A DNA stretch of 64,000 nucleotides from Marinimicrobium alkaliphilum (GCF_003259155.1 NZ_QGMQ01000006.1:248001-312000), one strand, 5' to 3'. Numbered from the stretch's first letter, positions 25,371-34,544 are shown. Numbers and translations: made by a program. The notes: generated from the sequence alone by a model not told the origin.

Positions 25371-26993
25371 ATGTTACAGAACAAACTACTTATCGCGATG
25401 GGTGCTCTCACCTTGGCCGCCTGTGGAGGCAGTCTTGATCTGGGCCCCAAAATTCCAGCCCCCGTGCAGGAAACCCCCGGAAACGGCAATGGCAACGGGG
25501 CCTGTGAAATCATTCCCGGACAAAGTTTCGTCTATGACTTCTCGGAAGCCGAGCAGGTAGAAGACTGGTTCATCAATGGCGACGGCACCAACGTCCGCCT
25601 CGAGCACGATGCCGAAGAGTCCGCCATGCGTGTCATCCCCCTACAATGGGCGGATGAAGAGAACTGGCGCCGCCAGGCCCGCTTCCAGCTCGAAGAGACT
25701 GAAGACCTGAGTAACGCTGTAGTCACGGTCGAGTTCCACCTGCCTGAAGCCTACAGCACCGATGGCGGCCTGGCACTGCAATTGGTTGTCCAGGGTGACG
25801 AAGGCCTGTACACCGACAACTACCTGGGCGTGGGCAGCTTTGACCCAGGTGACAACACCTGGACGTGGGAAATGGGCGGCGCCAACAATGCCGACTACTT
25901 CGGCTTTCAGCTGGCCGTGGTTCCCAACGACGAAACCATTCTTGATGACATCCTCATCTACAGTGTCACTATCCAGACACCCGATGAAGAAATCTGCGAC
26001 GAAGAGCCCGAGCTGATCACCCTGGAACTGGATCTGACTGATGGCTGGCTGACCCAGGCCAACTACCAGGATCCGGAAGGTGAAGCACCGCCGTTTGAAT
26101 ACGTGACCGAAGGTGTGATGGTCATGATTGACGACGTTAACCAGCAACTGGTCAAGCCCGTAGACGGCCCGATTGACTTCCGTCGTGCCGAAGTGACTTT
26201 CAGCATCTCCGTTGATGCAACCTATCTCTCAACGGCAAGTGCGCTCCAACCATTCCAGCAGGTCTTTATCCGCGGTGAGGACGAAGACGGCGAACCGGAT
26301 AACGAAGAGGTCGGTGGCAACTGGGGTTGCTGGACAGGTATTGGTACCTGGACCGAAGCCGGCGAACCGGTTGATGTCGAGTGTAACCTGACCAATAGCG
26401 ACATGTGGAACCTGGAAGAAGGCGAGTTCATGTACTTCGGTGCGCAATCGCAAGGCGACGACCCGCAGGGCAGCTTCACTATTCACGGTGTCACCATCTT
26501 GTACTACGGTGACGGCGCTCCCGAGCCCGAAGTTCCGGCACCGGGCTCTGAACTTGAACTGGCAACCGACGACACCGGTAACTGGTCGATCGCTGACGAC
26601 GGCGCTGCTGTTGTCTACACCGAAGCGGGTGCAGCGTTCACACCGGCCTTCGACGGTGAGTACAACCCGAAACTGGTTTACCTGCTCGACGGCCCTGTTG
26701 ACCTGGGCGGACAGCAGTTTGAGCTGGAAGTCACCGTGGAGCAGGCATTCCTCGAAGCCGACGCCATTCTGCGGGCTCACGTTCAGTTGAACTACGGTTC
26801 TTACACCCAGTACCAGTGCCGCTTCCCGGAAGACGAGCTGGTTGCAGGCGAAGCCTTCACCCTGGTCTGTGACGACATTCCGGAAACGATCCTTGCGGGC
26901 GAAGGTGAAAACCTCCGCGTAGGCATCGAAGTTGAAGGCGATGGCGACCTTGGTGTCATCACCATCAGCAAACTGAGCGTTACCGTTAACTAA
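25371..26993 (+). CDS. Three-module beta-rich lipoprotein, candidate surface glycan-binding protein
   Basis: A 540-residue lipoprotein with cysteine 18 in LTLAAC, then a Gly/Asn linker (GNGNGNG). I do not recognise a named family. Three successive segments, about 48-205, 213-385 and 395-540, each look like a jelly-roll carbohydrate-binding fold. Each starts with a short acidic/aromatic entry (FVYDFSEAEQVEDWF; LELDLTDGWL; LELATDDTGNWSIADD) and closes with a strand such as ILIYSVTIQ, FTIHGVTILYYG or ITISKLSVTV. The protein is very acidic and lacks catalytic motifs. Two operators upstream and a strong terminator downstream make it a single-gene unit of the xylan regulon. It may bind xylan at the cell surface. 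Confidence 0.6.
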   Translation: MLQNKLLIAMGALTLAACGGSLDLGPKIPAPVQETPGNGNGNGACEIIPGQSFVYDFSEAEQVEDWFINGDGTNVRLEHDAEESAMRVIPLQWADEENWRRQARFQLEETEDLSNAVVTVEFHLPEAYSTDGGLALQLVVQGDEGLYTDNYLGVGSFDPGDNTWTWEMGGANNADYFGFQLAVVPNDETILDDILIYSVTIQTPDEEICDEEPELITLELDLTDGWLTQANYQDPEGEAPPFEYVTEGVMVMIDDVNQQLVKPVDGPIDFRRAEVTFSISVDATYLSTASALQPFQQVFIRGEDEDGEPDNEEVGGNWGCWTGIGTWTEAGEPVDVECNLTNSDMWNLEEGEFMYFGAQSQGDDPQGSFTIHGVTILYYGDGAPEPEVPAPGSELELATDDTGNWSIADDGAAVVYTEAGAAFTPAFDGEYNPKLVYLLDGPVDLGGQQFELEVTVEQAFLEADAILRAHVQLNYGSYTQYQCRFPEDELVAGEAFTLVCDDIPETILAGEGENLRVGIEVEGDGDLGVITISKLSVTVN

Positions 26994-27016
26994 ATCCCTA
27001 CAGACTTAGTTGACAG

Positions 27017-27049
27017 AAAACCCGCTGAGGCAACTCAGCGGGTTTTTTT
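27017..27049 (+). terminator. Terminator of the three-module lipoprotein gene
   Basis: AAAACCCGCTGAG-GCAA-CTCAGCGGGTTTTTTT is a 13-bp stem with a GCAA loop and a long T-run. Confidence 0.9.
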
Positions 27050-27059
27050 ATGAACCACA

Positions 27060-27089
27060 AAAAAGGGCGGCCCGCAGGCCGCCCTTTTT
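27060..27089 (-). terminator. Terminator of the halogenase-like gene (bidirectional)
   Basis: AAAAGGGCGGCC-CGCA-GGCCGCCCTTTT reads as a strong terminator on either strand. It ends the minus-strand gene that stops at 27104. Confidence 0.9.
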
Positions 27090-27103
27090 GCTCACAGCAC
27101 GCA

Positions 27104-28630
27104 CTACATCATCTTCACTGGCTCCGCTGCACAGTGTTGGGCAATGTATTCGGCATGGCTGGGCATATACTCCGCGGAGCGCGCCACCACCTCTTCGACG
27201 TTGTCCATATAACTCATGATCTGCTCCGGACTCAAAACATCCACCAGGGGGTGATAACCCTTGGTTTTCAGCCGCTGGCCGTGCATCACCTCAAGCCAAC
27301 TCAGGTCATTGAAGAGCTCGTCCGCATCGCGGAAAATGCGCCCGTTAGCCGTGTACGTTTTAAGCTTGTGGGTCAGACTGTCCGGAACTGACATGGTGCG
27401 TACGTAATCCCAGAAGGGCGAGTCATTGCGCTCGGTGATATGGTAGTGGGCAATCAGGAAGTCGCGCACACGATCAAAGTCAAAATGCACCTGGCGGTTA
27501 TACTCATCAACATCCGCCTGATCGAAGTCCCGGCTCGGAAACAGGCTCATCAGCTTGGCAATACCCGCCTGCACAAGGTGGATACTGGTGGACTCCAGCG
27601 GCTCCATAAAACCGCCAGCCAACCCCAGCGCTACCACATTCTTGTTCCAGAACTTCTTGCGCTTACCGGTGGTGAAACGCAGAAAGTTGGGCTCCGCCAA
27701 AGGCTCACCGTCAAGATTTTTCAGCAGTACCGCCAAGGCTTCGTCGTCACTGATATAGTCGCTGCAGTAGACATGACCATTGCCGGTACGGTGCTGAAGC
27801 GGTATACGCCATTGCCAACCGGCCGCGTGTGCGGTTGAGCGGGTGTAGGGCGTGGGCTCAGCCACTTTAGCGCAGGGCACAGCCACAGCCCGGTTGCAGG
27901 GCAGCCAATGACTCCAGTCCTCATAACCGGTTTTGAGCGCACCTTCGATCAAGAGCCCACGAAAGCCCGAGCAATCGATAAACAGGTCGGCCTCAATCCG
28001 GGCGCCGCCCTCCAGCTGCACAGCGTCCACAAAGCCGGTATCGGGGTTGAGCGCAACCTCGGTAATTTTACCTTCCCGGCGCCGAACACCGCGCGCGGTC
28101 GCGAACTCCCGCAAGTACATAGCGTAAAGCGCGGCATCGAAATGAAAGGCGTAAGCAATATTGGACAATGGCGAATTACCCGCATCCACCGGGCGCATAA
28201 ACTTACCCTGCTCCGCCGCAACCGCGGTGAGCGTGTAGGCATCCAAGCCCTTGGCCTTTCCTTCGTGGTGCATCTTCAGCCAGTAGTGGTAGAACTTCAG
28301 GGCATTGAAATCCTTACCCACCTCGCCAAAGGCGTGCAGGTACTTGTCGCCTACGCGGCCCCAATTAACAAACTGAATGCCCAGCTTGAACGTCGCCTGC
28401 GTACGGCGCACAAACTCGTTCTCGTCGAGACCCAAAAGTTTATTGAAGAGCTGGATCTGAGGGATGGTCGCCTCACCCACACCCACGGTGCCGATGCTGT
28501 CGGATTCAATCAGCTCAATCTCACAATAGTCGTTCTGCAACACCTTGGCCATGGCCGCCGCCGCCATCCAGCCGGCGGTGCCTCCGCCCACGATCAGCAC
28601 TTTCTTGATTCGATTATCCGTCATAGACAT
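27104..28630 (-). CDS. Flavin-dependent tryptophan-halogenase family protein 1
   Basis: A 508-residue FAD-binding protein of the PrnA/tryptophan-halogenase family. The [15 protein letters not shown] dinucleotide-binding motif is at the N-terminus. The catalytic lysine is Lys82 (FKLGIQF), the glutamate Glu346 (PLESTSI), and the WxWxIP signature is intact (GWQWRIP, residues 271-277). It thus has everything needed for hypohalous-acid chemistry, yet it lies in a sugar-uptake operon, as is common for this subfamily in polysaccharide-degrading Proteobacteria. The natural substrate there is unknown. The GPH symporter gene lies 112 bp upstream on the same strand with a terminator-like hairpin between them, suggesting partial read-through. 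Confidence 0.85.
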   Translation of the reverse strand: MSMTDNRIKKVLIVGGGTAGWMAAAAMAKVLQNDYCEIELIESDSIGTVGVGEATIPQIQLFNKLLGLDENEFVRRTQATFKLGIQFVNWGRVGDKYLHAFGEVGKDFNALKFYHYWLKMHHEGKAKGLDAYTLTAVAAEQGKFMRPVDAGNSPLSNIAYAFHFDAALYAMYLREFATARGVRRREGKITEVALNPDTGFVDAVQLEGGARIEADLFIDCSGFRGLLIEGALKTGYEDWSHWLPCNRAVAVPCAKVAEPTPYTRSTAHAAGWQWRIPLQHRTGNGHVYCSDYISDDEALAVLLKNLDGEPLAEPNFLRFTTGKRKKFWNKNVVALGLAGGFMEPLESTSIHLVQAGIAKLMSLFPSRDFDQADVDEYNRQVHFDFDRVRDFLIAHYHITERNDSPFWDYVRTMSVPDSLTHKLKTYTANGRIFRDADELFNDLSWLEVMHGQRLKTKGYHPLVDVLSPEQIMSYMDNVEEVVARSAEYMPSHAEYIAQHCAAEPVKMM

Positions 28631-28647
28631 ACCACTTGATCAGTCAT

Positions 28648-28709
28648 TAAAAAGCCCCGGTGGGCCCGGCGCCAGTATCCATGATACCAGCACCGAACCC
28701 GACCGGGGC
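28648..28709 (-). terminator. Imperfect long hairpin between symporter and halogenase genes
   Basis: GCCCCGGT (28654-28661) pairs with ACCGGGGC (28702-28709). A nested imperfect stem is centred on GTATC-CAT-GATAC. On the minus strand a TTTTT run follows. It could attenuate expression of the halogenase gene relative to the symporter. Confidence 0.6.
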
Positions 28710-28742
28710 CCTGTATTGCTTTGCGCCAGACTCAGACGAGGT

Positions 28743-30224
28743 TTACGCCTGACTGGGCGCCATCCCTGCGTCGGCACCTTCGGTCTCCTTCGTCGCCAAC
28801 CGACGGGCGACCAGGTCACGCTCGATATCTTCCATCGTGGCGTTGGTGAGCGGGTAACGCGCCATCACCCCGACACAGACGATGCCGAACATCGCGGGCA
28901 GGAAGCTCATAATCATTACGATACCGGTCAGTGAGCGCTCGGTCTGGTCCACATTGGGTACAAAACCATACCATCCCAACACCCAGCCGGTAATCGCACC
29001 GCCCAACGCCAAGCCCATTTTCAGAGCGAACAGCGAGGCCGCCATAACCAGACCGGTAATCCGGCGGTTATGCTTCCACTCACCGTAATCGGCGGCATCG
29101 GTATACATGGCCCACTGGAGTACTGATACCGGCCCCCAGACAAAACTGATCACTGTGTTGATCAAGAACATGGTAATCACCGCGTCTGCGGGCAGCACAA
29201 AGAAGCCCACCGAGAGCACGGCACTGGTGCCCATGCACACGATATACGTCATTTTTTTATCGAAGCGCTTGGCCATGTGGCGGGTCAGAATGACCCCCAG
29301 AATGGTAATGACCATACCACTGGTCAGAAAGGTAGAGGTCAACACAGCAATCGACGGCGACCACTCCCAACCAAACAGGGAGATCGTCTGCTCGCCCACG
29401 TAGTAACGAAAGTAGTAGGTGATGGCGGTATTGCGCATCACGATAAAAATGAGCTGGAATACCGTGGCAATGGCGATCAGGCGCCACGCATGGTTGGCGA
29501 GCAGATCCAGGATATCTTTTTTGGCCGCCATTTTTTGCCCCGGTGGCGGCTCGACCCGCTCGCGGGTGGTAATAAAGGTGATAAAAAGAAACACCACCAC
29601 CAATACACCCAGGGTTGCCATGGTCAGCTGCCAGCCCAGCTGCGGGTTATCACCGCCACCGTAATAATCGACGAGCACCAGGGTGGCGCTCTGCACAATA
29701 AGACCGCCGACGAAGGCACCCACAAAACGGTATGAGGACAGCCCCACACGCTCCATGGAGTTGGGCGTGATGACCCCCATCAGCGAGGCGTAAGGTACGT
29801 TCACCAGGGTGTAACACACCATCAACAGGTTGTAGGTCAGGTAGGCGTAGGCCAGTTTGAGCGGGTCATCAAACGCCGGCGAGGTAAAGGCCAGCACACC
29901 CATGCCCGCCAGGGGTACCGCGAAAAAGAACACGAAAGGCCGAAACTTCCCCCACCGAGTATTCATCCGGTCCGCCAGGGAGCCGATGATAGGATCGTTA
30001 ATGGCGTCAAAGATGCGCGATACCAGAAACATGGTACCGACAGTGGCGGCCGGCAGGCCAAACACATCGGTATAGAAAATCATGATGTAGGTAACAAACA
30101 GCTGGAAATAGATGTTGGAGGCGGCATCCCCCAAGGCGTAGCCCGCCTTTTCCACCACAGACAACCGCTGCAGCTTGTTATCAATAGCGGTACTTGAGAC
30201 GTTTTTCGGTTCCATAGTCATCAT
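28743..30224 (-). CDS. GPH-family glycoside/pentoside cation symporter
   Basis: A 493-residue, 12-helix inner-membrane carrier of the glycoside-pentoside-hexuronide family (MelB, XynT-like). Family motifs include GYALGDAASNIYFQL in helix 1, FDAINDPIIGSLADRMNTRWGK at the first cytoplasmic loop, and a conserved YTLVNVPYASLMGV. It probably carries xylosides or xylo-oligosaccharides with Na+ or H+ into the cytoplasm, where the GH43 of this locus can split them. Starts at 30224, 30221 and 30215 are all possible; no strong ribosome-binding site decides. An operator lies about 70 bp upstream. Confidence 0.88.
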   Translation of the reverse strand: MMTMEPKNVSSTAIDNKLQRLSVVEKAGYALGDAASNIYFQLFVTYIMIFYTDVFGLPAATVGTMFLVSRIFDAINDPIIGSLADRMNTRWGKFRPFVFFFAVPLAGMGVLAFTSPAFDDPLKLAYAYLTYNLLMVCYTLVNVPYASLMGVITPNSMERVGLSSYRFVGAFVGGLIVQSATLVLVDYYGGGDNPQLGWQLTMATLGVLVVVFLFITFITTRERVEPPPGQKMAAKKDILDLLANHAWRLIAIATVFQLIFIVMRNTAITYYFRYYVGEQTISLFGWEWSPSIAVLTSTFLTSGMVITILGVILTRHMAKRFDKKMTYIVCMGTSAVLSVGFFVLPADAVITMFLINTVISFVWGPVSVLQWAMYTDAADYGEWKHNRRITGLVMAASLFALKMGLALGGAITGWVLGWYGFVPNVDQTERSLTGIVMIMSFLPAMFGIVCVGVMARYPLTNATMEDIERDLVARRLATKETEGADAGMAPSQA

Positions 30225-30291
30225 TCTTACGCAGGTTGAAGGGACAGTTCGCGCCTGGTGCCGCAGTCGCCGGCGGGCCCGATTATTTTAT

Positions 30292-30308
30292 ATGGTAAAT
30301 ATAACTAT
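30292..30308. promoter_or_regulatory. Putative xylan-regulon operator (before GPH symporter)
   Basis: ATGGTA-AATAT-AACTAT. Its reverse complement aligns with the operator before Nudix-type regulator 1 (TTATAGTT at both). It lies 68 bp from the symporter start. Confidence 0.55.
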
Positions 30309-30452
30309 AAGGTGCCAGTATAAACCGATTTTGCCGCCAGCAGCAAACCCTTCGGCACGTCCAATGTAGCTTATCTCAACATCGCTCACCAGCCGTCATA
30401 AGTGATTAGTTTTCGACCAGGCATTGACTTGGGGGAAATGTTAGCGTAACTT

Positions 30453-30469
30453 GTAGTCCATATGACCAC
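30453..30469. promoter_or_regulatory. Putative xylan-regulon operator (before GH10 xylanase 1)
   Basis: GTAGTC-CATAT-GACCAC is a palindrome matching the consensus at 11 or 12 of 12 half-site positions if A/G exchange is allowed. It lies just past the likely -10. Confidence 0.5.
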
Positions 30470-30578
30470 CAGGTGAAAGTTGGCACCTGCTTGTCCATTG
30501 GTCTGTGGTTTTTTGAGTCGCCCCCAATTGCAAGACACCGGGGGCGTTAATGGTGATAACAATAATGGGGTTATCCAT

Positions 30579-32036
30579 ATGAAGTTTGTAAAACACTACC
30601 TGGCCGGGCTTTCACTGGCTGTGCCAGTGGCACTGACAGGTATCAATGCTCAGGCTGAAGAGCCCTTGGCACAGGGCCTCGACAAGTTTTTGGGTGGCAT
30701 CTACGCGCCCAGCCAACTCGAGGATTTCAGCCACTACTTCAATCAGGTGGTCGCGGAGAACTCCGGTAAATGGGGTGCCCTGGTATCAGGTAACCGTGCA
30801 CCACTGACCGTAGAAGATTACAACGAAAGCTGGTTTGACAATAACGACTGGCACGGCGGCCTGGAAAATTCCATTCAGTTCGCCCGCGATAACGATTTCC
30901 CTTATCGCTTCCACGTACTCATCTGGGGCTCACAGCAACCGAGCTTTCTCAACGGCTATGTTGACGAGCCGGAAACCCAACGTATGGCGATTGAGGCCTG
31001 GTTTGATGTGCTGGCCGAGCGCTATGCGGATGATTTCGATTTCCTCGAAGTGGTCAACGAACCCGTCAATGACGCGCCGGATGCGGACTCCAGCTCGGGC
31101 GTCAACTATATCGAAGCGCTCGGCGGCACCGGTGAGACCGGCTGGGACTGGATCATCACGTCCTTTGAGATGGCCCGTGAGCGTTTCCCCAACTCGCAAC
31201 TGATGATTAACGAATACAACGTGATCAGCGGCGGCGTGATCAATCCGTACACGGATATCATCGACCTGCTACACGAGCGCGAGCTGATTGATGCTATCGG
31301 TTTTCAGGCCCACGCCTTTTCGACCACCGGGCCCACCGAAACGCTGGCAGCGAATCTCGACCGCCTGGCGGAGTACGGCTTGCCCATCTACGTCACCGAA
31401 ATGGACATCGACGCCCCCGGTGGCAACGAACGTACCCAATTGCGTGAGTATCGCCGCGTTTTTTCCCTGTTCTGGGAACACGAGGCCGTTGAAGGCGTCA
31501 CCCTCTGGGGTTTCCGTCCGGGCATCTGGCGCGAAGAAGCTAATCTGATCCGGGAAGACGGCAGCGAGCGTCCGGCGGTCGATTGGCTGCGCTGTTATAT
31601 GGACGGCCAGCGCCATCCCGACAGTCACGCAGGTATCGTTCCCGGGCAGGAAGTGACCGTGCCTTCAAACGCTACCGCCGGTGACGGTTATGGCGAGATT
31701 CTCGACTGCTACGGTGCTCACAGCTCACCGACCGACGGCTGGCACGTCAGCGGTGGCACAGGCCAAAGCGTTCTGGACGTCACTGAAGACGGCCGCGTAA
31801 CCCCGGTTGCCGGTGCCAGCTTCGAGCAGAGCAGCTACACGCTGGACGTGGTTGCCCGCATGGGCGACAGCGAGAGCGAGCCCGTCACTGTCAATGTTGT
31901 GATTGGCGGCTGGCAGGATCGCCCCCCTTCAGCAGAGCTCCCGAGTGGCGGCGGCAGCAGCAGCGGCTCTACCGGTCTGCTGTTCCTGACCCTGCTGGGC
32001 CTGCTTGGCCTGGGTCGCTGGGCTCGTCGCGCCTAA
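30579..32036 (+). CDS. GH10 endo-xylanase with GlyGly-CTERM-like anchor
   Basis: A 485-residue exported xylanase. ATG 30579 is chosen because a classic signal peptide (cut near residue 26) begins there. The GH10 barrel has the acid/base Glu161 in VVNEPVND and the nucleophile Glu274 in VTEMDID. Residues about 375-455 form an Ig-like beta domain. The C-terminus is a GGGSSSG stretch, a hydrophobic helix and a basic end (RWARRA). This matches GlyGly-CTERM sorting signals, cut by rhombosortase and linked to type II secretion. The enzyme is therefore probably released or displayed at the cell surface to start xylan attack. Confidence 0.9.
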   Translation: MKFVKHYLAGLSLAVPVALTGINAQAEEPLAQGLDKFLGGIYAPSQLEDFSHYFNQVVAENSGKWGALVSGNRAPLTVEDYNESWFDNNDWHGGLENSIQFARDNDFPYRFHVLIWGSQQPSFLNGYVDEPETQRMAIEAWFDVLAERYADDFDFLEVVNEPVNDAPDADSSSGVNYIEALGGTGETGWDWIITSFEMARERFPNSQLMINEYNVISGGVINPYTDIIDLLHERELIDAIGFQAHAFSTTGPTETLAANLDRLAEYGLPIYVTEMDIDAPGGNERTQLREYRRVFSLFWEHEAVEGVTLWGFRPGIWREEANLIREDGSERPAVDWLRCYMDGQRHPDSHAGIVPGQEVTVPSNATAGDGYGEILDCYGAHSSPTDGWHVSGGTGQSVLDVTEDGRVTPVAGASFEQSSYTLDVVARMGDSESEPVTVNVVIGGWQDRPPSAELPSGGGSSSGSTGLLFLTLLGLLGLGRWARRA

Positions 32037-32060
32037 GCGATAACCACAACGCCCGCAACG

Positions 32061-32090
32061 AAAAACGGCCCCTATCGGGGCCGTTTTTTT
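32061..32090. terminator. Bidirectional terminator, GH10 / aldo-keto reductase
   Basis: AAAAACGGCCCC-TATC-GGGGCCGTTTTTTT sits between convergent genes and is T-rich on both strands. Confidence 0.9.
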
Positions 32091-32108
32091 ATGCCCGCTC
32101 ATTGAGCG

Positions 32109-33089
32109 TCAATACACCCCCCGAATATGCTGCTTCACCTTGTCATGGTAGAAATCCGTCAAGGCCTGATGCAGCGCCTCGGGCAGGGGCGGCAGATCGC
32201 TGACAGCGGCATTGGCCCGCACCTGCTCGGGAGAGCTGGCGCCGGGAATGATCGTGCTCACCGCCGGCTGATCGAGTATCCAGCGCATAGCCATCTGGGC
32301 CATGGTGTAACCCTCAGGTACCCTGCTCTCCAGCTCGCGCACCAGCGCCACACCTGTGCTGAACGGAATACCGGCAAAGGTCTCACCGACGTTAAAGGCG
32401 GCACCGTCACGGTTAAAATGCCGGTGATCGCTCTCGGCAAAGCGGGATTGCTCGCTAAATCTGCCACTGAGCAGCCCACTGGCCAGGGGAAGCCGGGCGA
32501 TAATGCCAATATTCCGGGCCTCGGCTACCGGCAGTAACTCCTCCACCACCTTTTGGCGAAAGGTATTAAAGATGACCTGAAGCGAGGTGATGCCTTCCTG
32601 TTCAGCGCAGATCAGCCCCTCTTCCACAGTTTCCACACTCGCACCAAAATAGCGGATATGACCCTCCTGCTGCAGGCGCCGCAGCCAGTCAAAAATCGCC
32701 CCGTCACGCATCACCTCAGTCGGCACGCAATGCAATTGCAGCAAATCCAGCGTGTCAATTTGCAGTCGCTCCAGCGCCCGACACACGGAATCGCGCATAT
32801 GCGCCTCTGAATAGCCGTCTGGATAGGCGCCACCCCCTCTGCCATACTTTGTCGCAATCAAAGGCCGCGGCTGCAGAGCTCCCAAATGATCGCCCAAAAA
32901 ATGCTCACTGGCGCCATCGCCGTAAACATCAGCGGTATCAAAAAAATTGATATCGCTGCTCAGGGCCGTATGAATAATGGCTCCGACGGTTTCGGCTTCA
33001 ATAGGCCCAAAGTCACCCCCCAGCTGCCAACAACCGAGCCCAACTTCGCTCACGTGCAAATCGCTATTACCCAGTGTTCGCCGTTGCAT
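32109..33089 (-). CDS. Aldo/keto reductase
   Basis: A 326-residue cytoplasmic NAD(P)H-dependent TIM-barrel oxidoreductase. The catalytic tetrad is visible: Asp and Tyr in FFDTADVYGDG, Lys in IATKYG and His in LLQLHCVPTE. The coenzyme-binding end reads IIPGASSPEQVRAN. It resembles the subfamily that acts on sugars such as L-fucose, L-galactose or D-threo-aldoses, but no substrate can be fixed from the sequence. It is divergent from GH10 xylanase 2 with a shared operator in the gap, so it is likely induced with xylan use. Confidence 0.88.
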   Translation of the reverse strand: MQRRTLGNSDLHVSEVGLGCWQLGGDFGPIEAETVGAIIHTALSSDINFFDTADVYGDGASEHFLGDHLGALQPRPLIATKYGRGGGAYPDGYSEAHMRDSVCRALERLQIDTLDLLQLHCVPTEVMRDGAIFDWLRRLQQEGHIRYFGASVETVEEGLICAEQEGITSLQVIFNTFRQKVVEELLPVAEARNIGIIARLPLASGLLSGRFSEQSRFAESDHRHFNRDGAAFNVGETFAGIPFSTGVALVRELESRVPEGYTMAQMAMRWILDQPAVSTIIPGASSPEQVRANAAVSDLPPLPEALHQALTDFYHDKVKQHIRGVY

Positions 33090-33155
33090 AGACTCTCCTC
33101 GATGAGTGTTTAAGGTATGTAAAGGGGCTTTTCCCCCCCAGGCAGACGTGATTTA

Positions 33156-33172
33156 ATAGTCAAATTAAATAT
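33156..33172. promoter_or_regulatory. Putative xylan-regulon operator (aldo/keto reductase / GH10 xylanase 2)
   Basis: ATAGTC-AAATT-AAATAT lies 67 bp from the reductase start and 48 bp from the xylanase start. It is placed to act on both divergent genes. Confidence 0.55.
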
Positions 33173-33219
33173 AAGTCACTTGGCGCCATGCCTCAAGTCG
33201 AAAATGAAGGGTAACACTT

Positions 33220-34368
33220 ATGACTCGCCTCTCCCGTCGCAATTTCCTGGTTGGTAGCGCCGCTGTCGCCGCCATGGCAAACATCAAAGCCTGTGCTGTC
33301 AATCGCGCAGCTGAAAACACCGGCTTGAAAGATGTTTACAAAGACGACTTTCTGATTGGCACCGCAATCAGCAACAGCACGCTGGAGCACGGCAACGCAC
33401 GTCTCGAAACCGTCATCAAGCAAGACTTCAACTCCATCGTGGCGGAAAACTGCATGAAATCGGCGCTGATTCAGCCCCGCCAGGGCGAGTGGGACTGGAC
33501 CCTCGCCGACCGCTTTATCGATTTCGGCGTCGAGAACAACATGACCATCGTCGGCCACGCTTTGGTGTGGCACTCACAAGCGCCGGAGGACTTTTTTGTC
33601 TACGAAGATGGCCGACAGATTTCGCGCAATGAATTGATTCGTCGGATGGACACCCATATCGAGACATTGATGGAGCGCTACAAAGGCAAGGTCGCCATCT
33701 GGGATGTGGTCAACGAATCCATCGACGAAGATCAGGGCTGGCGCCAGAGCCTGTGGTATCAGGTGATGGGCTCGTCCTACTTTCAGGAACGCGCATTCAA
33801 CCTCGCCCACGAGCTCGACCCCAATGCGCACCTGATCTACAACGATTACAACATGCACAACCCCGGCAAGCGCAAGTTCCTGGTGGACGTGATTCGCGAT
33901 TACAAACGTCGCGGCATCCCCATTCACGGCGTCGGCATGCAGAGCCACGTAGGCCTGGATTGGCCAGATATGGCCGAGTACGAAGCCAGCATCGAAGCCT
34001 TCGCCGCCGAGGGTATGCGCCTGCATATGACCGAGCTGGAAGTGGATGTGTTGCCGGTCGCCTGGGAGCACTCGGGGGCCGAGATCTCCACCGACTTTGC
34101 TTACGCCGACGAACTGGACCCCTATGCCGACGGTCTTCCCCAAGCCATTGAGGATCAATTGACCCGACGCTACGAGGAGCTGTTTACCCTGTACGTTAAG
34201 CACCGGGACAAAATTGATCGGGTCACCACCTGGGGCACGTACGACGGCGAATCGTGGAAGAATAATTTCCCGGTGCGCGGGCGCACCAATTATCCGCTGT
34301 TGTTTGACCGCAATATGGAGCCCAAGGACGCTTATTTTGCGGTTAAAAACTTGCGCCATCGCCTATAA
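33220..34368 (+). CDS. GH10 endo-1,4-beta-xylanase, Tat signal
   Basis: A 382-residue retaining xylanase. The N-terminus carries a twin-arginine motif, SRRNFLVGSAAV. A cysteine at residue 25 (NIKAC) suggests it may also be lipidated, so the folded enzyme is probably held in the periplasm or at the outer membrane. GH10 signatures are complete: HALVWHSQAP, the acid/base Glu166 in DVVNESIDE, and the nucleophile Glu272 in HMTELEVDV. There is no carbohydrate-binding module. The product range is probably short xylo-oligosaccharides, complementing the anchored GH10 enzyme 2.6 kb upstream. REP repeats and a terminator follow. Confidence 0.93.
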   Translation: MTRLSRRNFLVGSAAVAAMANIKACAVNRAAENTGLKDVYKDDFLIGTAISNSTLEHGNARLETVIKQDFNSIVAENCMKSALIQPRQGEWDWTLADRFIDFGVENNMTIVGHALVWHSQAPEDFFVYEDGRQISRNELIRRMDTHIETLMERYKGKVAIWDVVNESIDEDQGWRQSLWYQVMGSSYFQERAFNLAHELDPNAHLIYNDYNMHNPGKRKFLVDVIRDYKRRGIPIHGVGMQSHVGLDWPDMAEYEASIEAFAAEGMRLHMTELEVDVLPVAWEHSGAEISTDFAYADELDPYADGLPQAIEDQLTRRYEELFTLYVKHRDKIDRVTTWGTYDGESWKNNFPVRGRTNYPLLFDRNMEPKDAYFAVKNLRHRL

Positions 34369-34372
34369 TTTT

Positions 34373-34478
34373 GGTGCCCCAAGCGTCGGATTACGGCTTC
34401 GCCTAATCCGACCTACTGGAGACATTGTTTAAGTAGGTCGGATTAGCCCGCAGGGCGTAATCCGACACATGAGGCACC
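34373..34478. repeat. Paired REP-like repeats (BIME-like)
   Basis: Two inverted copies of the same palindrome seen at 1.9 kb lie at 34386-34415 and 34433-34467. Short GGTGCC (34373-34378) and GGCACC (34473-34478) form an outer inverted repeat. The flank TGAGGCACC matches, in reverse, the GGTGCCTCA beside the copy at 1.9 kb, so the mobile unit is longer than the palindrome alone. Confidence 0.8.
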
Positions 34479-34498
34479 CAACCCACTCAACATCCCTA

Positions 34499-34528
34499 TA
34501 AAAAAACCGGGCAGCGCCCGGTTTTTTT
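34499..34528. terminator. Bidirectional terminator, GH10 / GH43
   Basis: AAAACCGGGC-AGC-GCCCGGTTTT is flanked by extra A and T runs and lies between convergent genes. Confidence 0.9.
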
Positions 34529-34544
34529 ATGCTTGATCAAGCCA

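Larger units (their letters stand above)
30225..30578. other. Divergent regulatory gap, GPH symporter / GH10 xylanase
   Basis: Two operators, one near each gene, are described separately. Facing the xylanase, TTGACT at 30424-30429 could be a -35, with a weak TAACTT (30447-30452) as -10. No coding frame with convincing features is seen. Confidence 0.5.
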
